DNA of 64,000 nucleotides from Rhodothermales bacterium (GTDB lineage Bacteria > Bacteroidota > Rhodothermia > Rhodothermales > Bin80): positions 1 to 64,000 of the forward strand of contig JANQES010000091.1 of NCBI GenBank assembly GCA_028278205.1. The letters are read 5' to 3'. Below the pieces are notes generated by a model. It did no database searches. It saw only the letters and a program-made list of their open reading frames with translations, and had not been told where the DNA came from. A program made the translations under genes and the position numbers. This document shows positions 1-10,297 of the stretch, piece by piece. How positions within the stretch are numbered: position 1 is the first letter of the stretch; each line of letters starts with the position of its first letter.

Positions 1-1889
<1,889 letters not shown>

Positions 1890-1897
1890 GCTTAATG

Positions 1898-1987
1898 GAA
1901 CGCGGATGACGCGGATGACGCGGATTGACGCGGATGGGGCCTCAACCTGATCCGCGCAAATCCGCTGTATCCGCGTCATCCGCGTTC
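1898..1987. repeat. Inverted repeat made of tandem CGCGGATGA words
   Basis: The left arm is a run of four near-identical words (GCGGATGAC) and the right arm (1948-1987) carries the complementary words (CCGCGTCATCC). The whole can fold into one long stem with an 11-base loop. It sits immediately upstream of the start of the ASPIC/UnbV gene, inside its 5' leader. A second element of the same word family lies at 38364-38472. Confidence 0.85.
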
Positions 1988-2041
1988 TATTTCGACTGCT
2001 GTTGATTTTTTGCCGTGTACGATGGTAGAAGAGCGCTGGCC

Positions 2042-2074
2042 CATCCAAAATCTAAAAACTGGCATCCAAAATCC
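2042..2074. repeat. Partial AATCCAAAATCTAAAA word array
   Basis: Two copies of the word ATCCAAAATC separated by a variant unit lie directly at the stop codon of the SusD gene (stop at 2077). It is one arm of the composite element found complete at 26599, 40000 and 41727; the partner arm is absent here. Confidence 0.7.
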
Positions 2075-2076
2075 AC

Positions 2077-3678
2077 CTAAAAAGGCCTGTCCGGGCGCTC
2101 TCGTTGTGATCGTGCTTTCGAAGCCGAGCCGTCGCCGCCGCCGCCGAAGGTGTAGTTGGCTTCGAAGAGCAGTTCGAGGGCTTTGGCGGGTATGGGAAAA
2201 TGAATGGGCGTGTTAGTGACCAGATCTCCCCAGCCGCGGTCGTCGAAGTAAGACAGCCCGCCGGCGGTGTGGAAGGTCTCGATGCGCTTCTCGTGCTTGA
2301 GTTTGGCCCAGAGGCTGGCCGTGTCGAGATGGCTCTGCGCGTCTTCGTGCGTGCCGGCGTCGTCATCGCCGGTGGCCGGATTCAACTCACCACGCTCGAC
2401 GCGGGTGTTGTTGATCAACGCGGCCACGTCGTCGGTGCTGCCGCCGGTGCGCAGGAGCGCCTCGGCCCGCAGCATGTCCATCTCGGCCACGAGCATCACG
2501 GGCATCGGCCCTATTCTGCCGGATTCGCGGTAGTCCTGATAGCGTTTGTGATTGTGCGAGGAGTAGTGATAGGTGCCACGCGAGGGCGGGAAGGGGCCGT
2601 TGGTGCCCTGATATTCGAAATCTTTGCCATCCACGCTCGGGTCTACGTCACTGCCGACGATGCGGCGGTCGCTAGTGAAGATGTCGAAGACGAGGCGGTC
2701 TTGCAGCGGGGTAGCCTCCCAGGCCTGGAAGCCGCCGGACTCATCCGCCGGGCCGATGGTGCGATAATCAGCGCGGGTCCACGTCTCGCCCTCCTGGCCC
2801 CGGTCTTTGAGACAATCATATCGTGTACCAAAGTTGCCGTCGCTGATAGGTCTGAAATCATCGATGATGCCGGTGTCGAGGTGTTCGAGCACGGCGTTCC
2901 AGTCTACGGCGGCGCGTTCTTCGGGGGTGCGGGCGGCCTGCGCCCGGTAGCGAGCGCTGTAGGAATGGATGAGCCGGGCCAGTTGGTCGCTGCTGGGCTC
3001 CAGCCCGAAGATCCAGTCGAACGGGAGGCGAAACGTGTTATTTTCGCTGAGGGCGATGGCGTCGTCGAAGTGAAGCAGAGCGCCGGCCATCAACTCCGGA
3101 TACGGTTTCAATTCCGGTATTCGACGGGTGAGATCGTCCTCGCCTTCGATGAGAAAGGCCTGATCAAACATGAGGGCGAGGAAGCCCTGCGAGAGCCCCT
3201 GCACGAACGTCGCCAGCGCCCGCGCCGCCACGGTGTCGCGTCCTCCCGACCCCACTTCGGCGCCTTCGTCGAGCATTGATAGCGCCCGGCGTGCCGTCAG
3301 AATAGCCCGGTAGTGTGCGTTCCAGGGATCCTCGGTCATCCGCCGGTAGCGGTAGCTCAGGGTGTTGTTCCAGGCCGCGCGCGGCTCAGAAGACAGGTCG
3401 CGCATGGCAAAGTTGGCCCAGGCCGACGACGCCTCATCGGCTATCACCGAGAAGGTCAGCGCGGGTTCGCAATCCTGGGATCCTTGCCAGTAGGCGGCAA
3501 AGGCATCCCTGACCAGATTCTCGACCTGCACGGCCTCGGCGGGCAGCGCCTGTGCCGTCAACGGTTGGAGCGACACGCTGCGGTCCTCAGCCGTCGGGCC
3601 GGGCTGCACTACGGCCTCATCACAGCCGGCCACCAGCAGTAGGATGAAAACAAGCCCCATTCTTTTTTTGATGATCAT
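2077..3678 (-). CDS. SusD/RagB-family outer-membrane lipoprotein (no adjacent SusC)
   Basis: Predicted 533-residue nutrient-binding lipoprotein. The start at 3678 gives MIIKKRMGLVFILLLVAGC, a clean lipoprotein signal (lipobox VAGC, Cys19), and is preceded by a GGGGG tract six bases upstream; an in-frame ATG at 3696 is less likely. The C-terminal half is strongly similar to the SusD protein at 8563-10188: both contain GTYHYSSHNHKRYQ, EMDML(R/K)AEALLRTGG, DVAALIN(N/K)TRV, LKHEKRIET and FDDRGWG. The two are clearly paralogues, yet this copy has no SusC partner next to it and is followed by the ASPIC/UnbV gene. It may share the SusC encoded at 10298. SusD proteins act as surface lids on SusC pores; the ligand is unknown. 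N-terminal TPR-like helical regions fit the family. Confidence 0.9.
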   Translation of the reverse strand: MIIKKRMGLVFILLLVAGCDEAVVQPGPTAEDRSVSLQPLTAQALPAEAVQVENLVRDAFAAYWQGSQDCEPALTFSVIADEASSAWANFAMRDLSSEPRAAWNNTLSYRYRRMTEDPWNAHYRAILTARRALSMLDEGAEVGSGGRDTVAARALATFVQGLSQGFLALMFDQAFLIEGEDDLTRRIPELKPYPELMAGALLHFDDAIALSENNTFRLPFDWIFGLEPSSDQLARLIHSYSARYRAQAARTPEERAAVDWNAVLEHLDTGIIDDFRPISDGNFGTRYDCLKDRGQEGETWTRADYRTIGPADESGGFQAWEATPLQDRLVFDIFTSDRRIVGSDVDPSVDGKDFEYQGTNGPFPPSRGTYHYSSHNHKRYQDYRESGRIGPMPVMLVAEMDMLRAEALLRTGGSTDDVAALINNTRVERGELNPATGDDDAGTHEDAQSHLDTASLWAKLKHEKRIETFHTAGGLSYFDDRGWGDLVTNTPIHFPIPAKALELLFEANYTFGGGGDGSASKARSQRERPDRPF

Positions 3679-3730
3679 ATCAAACCCCCATACCATTCAT
3701 CTATTGACTCCGGTGTAGGCTGGCTGCCGG

Positions 3731-5926
3731 TTATCGCACGAGGATAAGCTTACGCGTCTCGACGCGTTCGCCGGCTTGCGCCTGGTAGAAATAAACGCCG
3801 CTGGCGAGATCGCCGGCCTGCCATTCCACCGTGTAGGCGCCCGGCGCCATGGGCTCGGCCACCACGGTAGCCACTACCTGCCCCAGCGTGTTATAGATCT
3901 TCAGCGATACGTGGCTGTGCTGCGGCAGCGTCAGCGGAATGCGCGTGATCGTTCGAAACGGATTGGGATAGTTTTGTCCGAGAACAAACCCTTCGGGCAC
4001 CGCCTCGGCGGGAGCGACGGCGACTTCGACCTCGACGCGGCTCCGGTAAAGGCCGGCGCCCCGCGTGCCGGCCAGCAGGTGGCCGTCGGGGGTTACGCCC
4101 AGAGCCAGCACAGCGGCCTCAGGCAAGCCCTCGTTCAGAGCCGTCCAACGCTCCCCGCCGTCGTTGGAGGCAAAGACGCCGTCTTCGCCGCCGGCCACGA
4201 GCAACCCGTTGGGCTGGTAGACGAGCGACCACATCGGCGTACCTTCCAGGGCCGTGAGCCCCCAGGAATCGCCGCCATCCTCAGACAGCCAAACACCGCG
4301 GTCGGACGCGGTAAAAAGATTTCCCTGATAGTCAACGACGAGGCTGCGCACTGCCAGTTCTTCACTAAGATCGTTTCTGAACAACCAGCGCGTGCCGAGG
4401 TGGGTCGTCCGTTCGACGCCCAAGAAGCCGGCATAAAGAACGCCGGTTTGATCGAGGGTAAGCGTGCGGGCGCCGCTGGTGGTTTGAGACCAACTTGCGC
4501 CGTCATCCTGCGAGACAAACAGGCCCTGGTCAAAGGCAGACACGTAGAGTGCGCCGTCGGGATGAGAGAGGATGGGCCAGATGAGCGTATCGGGGAAAGC
4601 CGCCAGCGTCCAGGTGGCGCCTTGATCCGCCGAGCGATACAGCCCGGCGAGGGTTCCGGCCAACAGATCGCCCGAGGGCAGCGTGGCGAACGAGTAGACC
4701 GTCGACGGCAAATCCTCGCCCATCGGCTGCCAGGTCGTGCCGTTGTCTCCGGAACGATACCCGCCGCCGCGCAACGTGCCCAGCAGCAGCGGCATTCCGG
4801 GATCAGCCAGGATCGTGGTGAAGGATTCAGCGGCAAAATCGGTGGCCACTTCCGTCCACGCTGCCATCTTGATCGGCGGAGGATCTCCGCCGCCGAAATC
4901 GATGGAATTATCGAGCCAGAAGTTGGCGTTGGGCTCCCAGAGAAAGACCCCGCCCGATGCCGTTCCGGCCCAAACGCGATTGTTGAAAACCGTCAACGAA
5001 TAGACAGCCGTGTTGGTCAGACCAACGTTGATCTCGGCCCAGGTGCTATCAAGAGCATTCCATCGAAAAACGCCGGTATCGAGAAAGCCGGCGAAGACAA
5101 AGTCGCCCTGGGCAGTGATGGCGTGGCCTACGCCTGAGGCGAAAATGCCGCCAGGGACGAACAGTTGCTCAAGCGTGTCGGTGTCGGAGTAATAAATTTC
5201 GCCCCGGACGCTGCAGCAGTGAGTGGCGACGTAGATGTTGTCGTTGCCGCGCAGTGCGAGGGCCATGCCGCGTCGTAAGGGAAGGCGGTCGTTGGTGACA
5301 CCGGTCCAGGAGGCCCCTTGATCCCGCGAGATCCAGAGAAAGAGAGAGAGGTCTCCGGTGGGTGGGTCTTGTTCTTCGACGGTGTGATCGGTGCCGGCCA
5401 CCAGAAAACCGTCATCACCGGCCACCAGCGACCGCACGGTGAGGCTGTCGAGCCCGGCGGCGCTCCACGAATCACCGTCGTCCTCCGAGCGAAAGACACC
5501 GCCTTGCGTGCCGGCATAGAGATGCCCCCTGTTGGGATCGACGGCCAGCGCGTGGACGGTGCGAAAGGTCAACCCTTGCGAGACTTCTTCCCACGAGGCG
5601 CCGTCGTCGCGCGTTCGATAGATGCCATCCCAGGTAGCAGCAAAGACGTCGCCGTTGGGCTGGGCCGCCAGGGCAAAGACCCGCGTATCGGTTAACGCCG
5701 TGCGGGTCCAGGCGAGGTTGTCGCCGTCTAAAGCGCGGAAGACGCCCACGTTGGTCCCGGCAAAGAGGTAGCCGTTGGCATTGCCGGCCATCGTCCAGAC
5801 GACCCCCGGCGAAGAAGCCACCCCGGCAGGCGCGTTATCGGGCGCTGCCAGAACGCCGGTGCTTTCCAACCCGATCAAAAGGATTCCGAAAAGCAAATGG
5901 AGGCAACAATCGCATCTGTTTCTCAT
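3731..5926 (-). CDS. Secreted sortilin/BNR-type beta-propeller with T9SS type A sorting domain
   Basis: About 731 residues. The start at 5926 (MRNRCDCC...) gives a signal peptide ending near VLAAP; an upstream in-frame ATG at 5965 would add 13 residues. The body has many repeats of the pattern G(V/L)(F/Y)RS(E/D)DxGxSW (for example VFRSEDDGDSWS, LYRSADQGATW, LFVSQDDGASW, VWLSEDGGDSW), as in BNR/sortilin-like ten-bladed propellers and in photosystem assembly protein-like folds. The last 85 or so residues are a type A T9SS C-terminal domain beginning LGQNYPNPF and ending KLILVR, so the protein should be exported and anchored at the cell surface by the T9SS. The role is unknown; ligand binding or glycan recognition is inferred from the fold. 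Confidence 0.87.
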   Translation of the reverse strand: MRNRCDCCLHLLFGILLIGLESTGVLAAPDNAPAGVASSPGVVWTMAGNANGYLFAGTNVGVFRALDGDNLAWTRTALTDTRVFALAAQPNGDVFAATWDGIYRTRDDGASWEEVSQGLTFRTVHALAVDPNRGHLYAGTQGGVFRSEDDGDSWSAAGLDSLTVRSLVAGDDGFLVAGTDHTVEEQDPPTGDLSLFLWISRDQGASWTGVTNDRLPLRRGMALALRGNDNIYVATHCCSVRGEIYYSDTDTLEQLFVPGGIFASGVGHAITAQGDFVFAGFLDTGVFRWNALDSTWAEINVGLTNTAVYSLTVFNNRVWAGTASGGVFLWEPNANFWLDNSIDFGGGDPPPIKMAAWTEVATDFAAESFTTILADPGMPLLLGTLRGGGYRSGDNGTTWQPMGEDLPSTVYSFATLPSGDLLAGTLAGLYRSADQGATWTLAAFPDTLIWPILSHPDGALYVSAFDQGLFVSQDDGASWSQTTSGARTLTLDQTGVLYAGFLGVERTTHLGTRWLFRNDLSEELAVRSLVVDYQGNLFTASDRGVWLSEDGGDSWGLTALEGTPMWSLVYQPNGLLVAGGEDGVFASNDGGERWTALNEGLPEAAVLALGVTPDGHLLAGTRGAGLYRSRVEVEVAVAPAEAVPEGFVLGQNYPNPFRTITRIPLTLPQHSHVSLKIYNTLGQVVATVVAEPMAPGAYTVEWQAGDLASGVYFYQAQAGERVETRKLILVR

Positions 5927-6006
5927 CGTTTTGTAATGATTTATGAGGAATGGCACTATCAACAAACAGAAACACTATAACATTCAAGCACCGGAAAAAC
6001 AAACCA

Positions 6007-7245
6007 TTATTCCACCTCCGCCAGCAACAACTCCATCATCGCCTCGGCAGCGCCGATGCCCAGTTTTCGGATCAGCGCGCGGTCCGACTCGTCGCCCACT
6101 TCGTAGGTCATCGCCGGCACGCCGAAGGTCTCGTAAAACCAGTTTTTCGACACGGGCGAGCCGAGGCCGTAGGGTTCGTCGTAGACGGTATAATCGGGGA
6201 AGGCGGCGCGGATCTTGTCGAGCCAGGCATCGGTGAAGCCCGGCGGGTCGGTTGTAAGATCGCGGGCGAGGGTGTAAAAGACGTCTTCCTGCGTCGAGTG
6301 AAAATCGATGCCGAAGTAGACCTTGACGCCCGGCTTGTCTTTGAGCTTGCCGAAGATTTCGCTGACGGTTCGGGCTTCGGGCTGGTTGAAATGCAGCCAG
6401 TCGCGGTTGAGATCGACGCCGCCGGTGTTGTGCCGCCAGTGGCCGTTGTCTACACCGTCGGGGTTCATCAACGGGACGGCCAGCACCGTGAAGTGCTTGC
6501 GGAAGGCCCGCGCCAGATCGCTCTCGCCGGCGATGGTTTCGAGGAACGGCAACGCCGCGAGCGTGCCCGTAACTTCGGGCGGGTGCTGCCGGCTGATGAC
6601 CAGCACGTAGCGCGAGGTCTCCGGCGCTTCGGTGATGGTGAGCATCCGCAAAGGCCGCCCCTGCCTCGACTCGCCGATCACGCGCCGAGTGACGGCAGGG
6701 CGGCGGGCCATCTCGTCCATCCACCGCGCAAAGTGCTTCGAGGTGATCAACTCCTGCGCGGCCACCCAGAGCGTATCGGGGCCGATTTTCAGCCGCAGCG
6801 TGGCCGTGCCGTCGGTGGTGTCGTGGGCGTACGAGGCGTCATCTATCGGCGTCCAGCCCTCGCCGTCGCGGCTTAGTTTGGCGACGTAGCGATGGTCGCC
6901 GTCTTCGTACGTCAGGCGGACGTTGACAGTCTGCGGGCGCTCGGCCCAGATCTTGAAAGCATACCACGCGCTGTTGTTGATCGGCGCGTTTTCGGGCCGG
7001 ATCACGGCGGTATAGGCCGAGTCGTCCGTCCGGTAAAAATCGTTGAGCCGGGCGCCGGTGAATTCGTTACTGACCCAGACACCGCTCTGCGTAAACCCGA
7101 TGGTGCGCCGGTGCTGCGGCGCAATCGCTTTGTCGGTGGTGAGGGTAGAACCGGGCGGATCGTACGACAGCGGCGCATCGCCGCCGGTATGACGACACCC
7201 GACGAGCAACAGACCGAGTGAGCAGAGGGCTATCCAGAGGCGCAT
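6007..7245 (-). CDS. M14-family zinc carboxypeptidase lipoprotein
   Basis: 412 residues. The N-terminus MRLWIALCSLGLLLVGC is a lipoprotein signal (Cys17). After an N-terminal beta-rich region (about 150 residues) comes the M14 core. The zinc ligands are visible as the H and E of RQHPPE and the H of IDFHSTQ; GGVDLNRDW supplies the substrate-binding Asn-Arg pair, and TYEVGDES holds the expected catalytic Glu. This is the arrangement of the Bacteroidota M14 subgroup with an N-terminal domain resembling cytosolic carboxypeptidases. It should remove C-terminal residues from peptides in the periplasm or at the outer membrane. The gene stands alone on the minus strand between the propeller gene and two small lipoprotein genes. 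Confidence 0.92.
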   Translation of the reverse strand: MRLWIALCSLGLLLVGCRHTGGDAPLSYDPPGSTLTTDKAIAPQHRRTIGFTQSGVWVSNEFTGARLNDFYRTDDSAYTAVIRPENAPINNSAWYAFKIWAERPQTVNVRLTYEDGDHRYVAKLSRDGEGWTPIDDASYAHDTTDGTATLRLKIGPDTLWVAAQELITSKHFARWMDEMARRPAVTRRVIGESRQGRPLRMLTITEAPETSRYVLVISRQHPPEVTGTLAALPFLETIAGESDLARAFRKHFTVLAVPLMNPDGVDNGHWRHNTGGVDLNRDWLHFNQPEARTVSEIFGKLKDKPGVKVYFGIDFHSTQEDVFYTLARDLTTDPPGFTDAWLDKIRAAFPDYTVYDEPYGLGSPVSKNWFYETFGVPAMTYEVGDESDRALIRKLGIGAAEAMMELLLAEVE

Positions 7246-7289
7246 GGATTTAGAGCGTTTTTCAGTCGAATGTAAACATGCGTGAAAAA

Positions 7290-7363
7290 GAAAGGGGGAA
7301 AGCGAGAGAGGGGGAAAGGGAGATCAGTGAATTTCTTCTCCCTCTCTCCCTTTCTCCCTCTCG
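7290..7363. repeat. Purine/pyrimidine inverted repeat (GGGAGAAAG words)
   Basis: A purine arm (GGGGGAAAG-type words, 7290-7322) is followed by a complementary pyrimidine arm (CTCCCTCTCTCCCTTTC, about 7334-7363). It lies between the small lipoprotein gene (stop 7392) and the M14 gene start. The same word family recurs at 16112, 30679, 31631 and 58330. Confidence 0.8.
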
Positions 7364-7391
7364 ATCTGTGCAGCATATCGACAAACGCACC

Positions 7392-7889
7392 CTACCGCAC
7401 GCCCGCCTTGAACTCGTTCTCCAGGTAGTCGACGATTTCGTCGATGTAGACTTTGCGTTCGGCGGTCAGGGAGGTATTCATCCAGTCGCCGCCGCCGGCC
7501 GTCGGTTGCACCTGGCATTCGGCCACGAGGCGGGCCGAGTAGGTTCGCGCGCCGCCCCCGGAGCGGCTGCGGGGCCGCGCCGTGATGGTGATCCGCACGC
7601 GCGCAAAGGCGTAGCCCTGCGCCTGTTCGTCGCGGGTCGCCGGGAGTTGTTTCCATTGCGTCTCGTAGCGGATGTCCTCCGATGAATCGACGCGGCGCTC
7701 CATGAGATAGCCGTAACGCCTGACCAGAGCATCCTCTGACGTCTGGACGATGTGTTCGCGCGTGGAGGTGCCGAGGTTTTCGGTCACGGTGCTCGACGCG
7801 CTGCCGCCGGTGCTCTCGCCGGAGCCCGAACAGCCCGCCAACAGCGCACAGGCGAGCACGAGGATAAAGCTAAAACGAATCCGCAGCAT
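7392..7889 (-). CDS. Small lipoprotein, paralogue of the next gene
   Basis: 165 residues; lipoprotein signal MLRIRFSFILVLACALLAGC, then a low-complexity Ser/Gly linker and a compact domain. It shares a long conserved core with its neighbour at 7942-8430, including YETxWKxL, ATRDEQAQGY and RITITARPRSR, and a conserved C-terminal YI(D/K)E(I)xDYxxNE. I do not recognise a named family. The two genes are 52 bases apart on one strand and probably arose by tandem duplication. The strongly conserved basic core suggests binding of a ligand or of the envelope surface, but that is a guess. The C-terminus is directly followed by the inverted repeat at 7290-7363. Confidence 0.8.
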   Translation of the reverse strand: MLRIRFSFILVLACALLAGCSGSGESTGGSASSTVTENLGTSTREHIVQTSEDALVRRYGYLMERRVDSSEDIRYETQWKQLPATRDEQAQGYAFARVRITITARPRSRSGGGARTYSARLVAECQVQPTAGGGDWMNTSLTAERKVYIDEIVDYLENEFKAGVR

Positions 7890-7941
7890 GATCTTCCTTG
7901 GATGGTGGATAAGCTTTCGTGAAGGCGTGCCAGACGCGCCC

Positions 7942-8430
7942 TTAGCGTCGCGTTCGCAACAGCTCGTTTTTGACGTAATCGGCGATTTCCTTGATGTAAT
8001 CCTCGCGCATCTCGGTCATGGGCATCTTGACCCAGTCTAAGCCCCCCTGTGCCCGAAGCTCGGTTTCTGCTACGAACCGGGATGAGAAGGTAGCCCCGGC
8101 GGAAGCACGGCTTCGGGGCCGGGCCGTGATGGTGATCCGCGTTCTGGCAAAAGAATACCCTTGCGCCTGCTCATCCCTGGTCGCCGTCAGGTCTTTCCAT
8201 TCGGTCTCATACAGGATGTCTTCGCTCGTGGCTACCTCTCGCTGAAACCGATAGCCATAGCGCGTCAAGAGCGCCTCGTTGACGACCCGGACGATGGTTT
8301 CCCCGTCCGTCGTGGTGAGACTGGTGCGGTACGTGCTCGAGCCGCCGCCGGCTGACGAACCCGATCCGGAACAGCCGGTAAAGACGGCCAAGACGATGAA
8401 CAAGGCGAAGTACGATAAGCGTCCATGCAT
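7942..8430 (-). CDS. Small lipoprotein, upstream member of a tandem pair
   Basis: 162 residues. The start at 8430 (MHGRLSY...) is supported by a GGAGGT Shine-Dalgarno sequence seven bases upstream; the upstream ATG at 8445 actually contains that site. Signal MHGRLSYFALFIVLAVFTGC with lipobox FTGC, then a Gly/Ser-rich linker. It shares the core motif WKxLxATRDEQAQGYxFAR and the basic RITITARPRSR with the next gene. No family recognised. The two genes probably form one operon; they lie between the M14 gene and the SusC/SusD pair. Confidence 0.82.
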   Translation of the reverse strand: MHGRLSYFALFIVLAVFTGCSGSGSSAGGGSSTYRTSLTTTDGETIVRVVNEALLTRYGYRFQREVATSEDILYETEWKDLTATRDEQAQGYSFARTRITITARPRSRASAGATFSSRFVAETELRAQGGLDWVKMPMTEMREDYIKEIADYVKNELLRTRR

Positions 8431-8495
8431 CTCAAGCACCTCCATATCGTCGAGTCTGTTGGTGTGATATCATGATACGGAATCCGGGCCAAAAG

Positions 8496-8532
8496 CGGAA
8501 AGAGGTCAACACCGCTTCAGTGCTGACCTCCT
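8496..8532 (-). terminator. Likely intrinsic terminator downstream of susD
   Basis: On the minus strand GAGGTCAGCAC pairs with GTGTTGACCTC (one mismatch, loop about seven bases) and is followed by TTTCCGCTTTT. It lies 30 bases after the stop of the SusD gene at 8563 and would end the SusC/SusD transcript before the small lipoprotein genes. Confidence 0.6.
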
Positions 8533-8562
8533 CCCGTTTTCTATTAACCGCTATGCCGCGTC

Positions 8563-10188
8563 TTACTTGGGCGCATGCGTATCCCAGATGTCGGCGCGTT
8601 CTCGGAGCATTCTCGGCGCCGAGCCGGGGCCGCCGCCGCCGAAGGTGTAGGTTTGCAGATCGAGCGTCTGCAGTTCCTTACCCGGCACGGGGAAGTGAAT
8701 CAGCGTTTGCGAGACCAACTCGCCCCAGCCCCGGTCGTCGAAGAAAGCCAGGCCGGAGGCGGTAGCTATCGTCTCGATCCGCTTCTCATGCTTGAGCAAG
8801 GCCCACAGGCTGGCGTCGTCGGCAATGCTCTGGGCATCGCCCGGCGATCCGGCAGGGTTGCCCGCCGTAGCCGGATTCATCTGGCCGCGGTCTACGCGCG
8901 TTTTGTTGATCAACGCGGCGACGTCTTCCGCCGAGCCGCCGGTGCGCAGCAGCGCTTCGGCCTTGAGCATGTCCATCTCCGTGAGCTTCATCCACGGCCC
9001 GGTCCCGTTGTCGCCAGCCACGCGGACCTCCTGATAGCGCTTGTGGTTGTGCGACGAGTAATGGTACGTGCCGCGCGCCGGGGGGAAGGGGCCGTTGTTG
9101 CCCTGATACTCGAAGTCCGAGCCATCCACCGTCGGATCGTCGGCGCTGCCATTGATGCGGCGGTCGGGCGTGACGACGTTGAAGACGAGGCGATCTTGCA
9201 GCGGCGTGGCCTGCCAGGCCTGGAACCCGCCCGATACGTCCGCCGGGCCGAGGGTCCGATAGTCGATGCGGGACCACGTCGTGCCGTTCTGCGGGTGATC
9301 CCACATGCAATTATACTCGCCTGGCTGGGCGCCGTTTTCGTCGAGCGTCACGAGGAAATCTTCCGTGATCCCATTGTTGATGCGGTTGATCACCTCGGCC
9401 CAGTTGACAGCAGCCCGCTCGGCGGGGTCGCGCGCGACCTGCGCCAGGCTGCGGGCAACGTAGGAATTAGCCAGTTGGACCAGTTTTGTGTTCGACACAG
9501 CGTTGCCGAAGAACCAGTCGTCGCCGGCAGAAATCTCGAACGAATTGGCCTGAGCCAGCGAAATCGATTCATCGATGAAGCCTATCGCCGCGTTCATCAC
9601 CTCGCCGTAGGGCGAGAATTCAAGCGTGACGGTCCCTTCGGCCACGGCGTTGAGATCGACACTCTCATCGACGATGAAGCCCTGGTCATAGTAGAGCGCG
9701 ATCCAGGCGTGGGCAAGGCCCTGCATGAACTTGGCGAAGGTCCGCGCGCGGTTAACGTCTACACCGGACCAGAGGCCGTTGTTGACACTGCCGGCGGCTT
9801 CCGCCGCCGCGATGGCGATCAACACGTCGTTGGCGTTCGAGATGGTGATGTAACTGCGGAACCAGGCCGATTCCGCCGCCGTGGCGCGGGAGTAGGCCGG
9901 CGAGTTGTTAAAGGTAATACGCGGCTCCGACGAGAGGTCGCGCATGCCCCAGTTAGCCCACGACGACGAGATCTCGTCGGCCATCGTCGAGAGCAGGAAG
10001 GCCATTTCGCAGTCTTGCGTGGCCCAGAAATAGTCGCGCAAGAGGTTGCCCGCGAGGGTTTCAACGTCCTGCGGCGTAGCCAGCGCCAGCAATCGGTTCG
10101 GGTTGTTTTCGTTTTCGACGGTCAAATCGACACAGCCCGCGAACCCGATAGCCATTGCCAGAACCAGGCTATAGGTAAATGCTTTCAT
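8563..10188 (-). CDS. SusD/RagB-family outer-membrane lipoprotein
   Basis: 541 residues with lipoprotein signal MKAFTYSLVLAMAIGFAGC (Cys19). It follows its SusC partner (10298-13525) after 109 bases that hold a strong stem-loop, the usual susC-susD order. Family marks include the helical N-terminal region with SWANWGMRDLSSEPR, the aromatic GTYHYSSHNHKRYQ stretch, EMDMLKAEALLRTGG and a C-terminal FDDRGWGEL segment. It should form the hinged lid on the SusC channel. It is closely related to the orphan SusD at 2077-3678, but not to the shorter SusD pair at 16339 and 21333. Ligand unknown. Confidence 0.92.
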   Translation of the reverse strand: MKAFTYSLVLAMAIGFAGCVDLTVENENNPNRLLALATPQDVETLAGNLLRDYFWATQDCEMAFLLSTMADEISSSWANWGMRDLSSEPRITFNNSPAYSRATAAESAWFRSYITISNANDVLIAIAAAEAAGSVNNGLWSGVDVNRARTFAKFMQGLAHAWIALYYDQGFIVDESVDLNAVAEGTVTLEFSPYGEVMNAAIGFIDESISLAQANSFEISAGDDWFFGNAVSNTKLVQLANSYVARSLAQVARDPAERAAVNWAEVINRINNGITEDFLVTLDENGAQPGEYNCMWDHPQNGTTWSRIDYRTLGPADVSGGFQAWQATPLQDRLVFNVVTPDRRINGSADDPTVDGSDFEYQGNNGPFPPARGTYHYSSHNHKRYQEVRVAGDNGTGPWMKLTEMDMLKAEALLRTGGSAEDVAALINKTRVDRGQMNPATAGNPAGSPGDAQSIADDASLWALLKHEKRIETIATASGLAFFDDRGWGELVSQTLIHFPVPGKELQTLDLQTYTFGGGGPGSAPRMLRERADIWDTHAPK

Positions 10189-10227
10189 AGCACCAGAAGT
10201 CAGATGAGTGGGTGGAGAATCACGGCA

Positions 10228-10281
10228 CCTCGTCTATGCCGGGCGAAGCCGTCTCAGCGGTCTACGCCCGGCATAGCGAGG
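10228..10281 (-). promoter_or_regulatory. Intercistronic stem-loop between susC and susD
   Basis: The arms 10228-10245 and 10265-10281 (CCTCGTCTATGCCGGGCG / CGCCCGGCATAGCGAGG) pair over 17 base pairs with one bulge. There is no T-tract after it, so it is unlikely to terminate; a role in setting the SusC:SusD ratio by mRNA processing is inferred. Confidence 0.65.
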
Positions 10282-10297
10282 GGGGTGAGAAGCTCGG

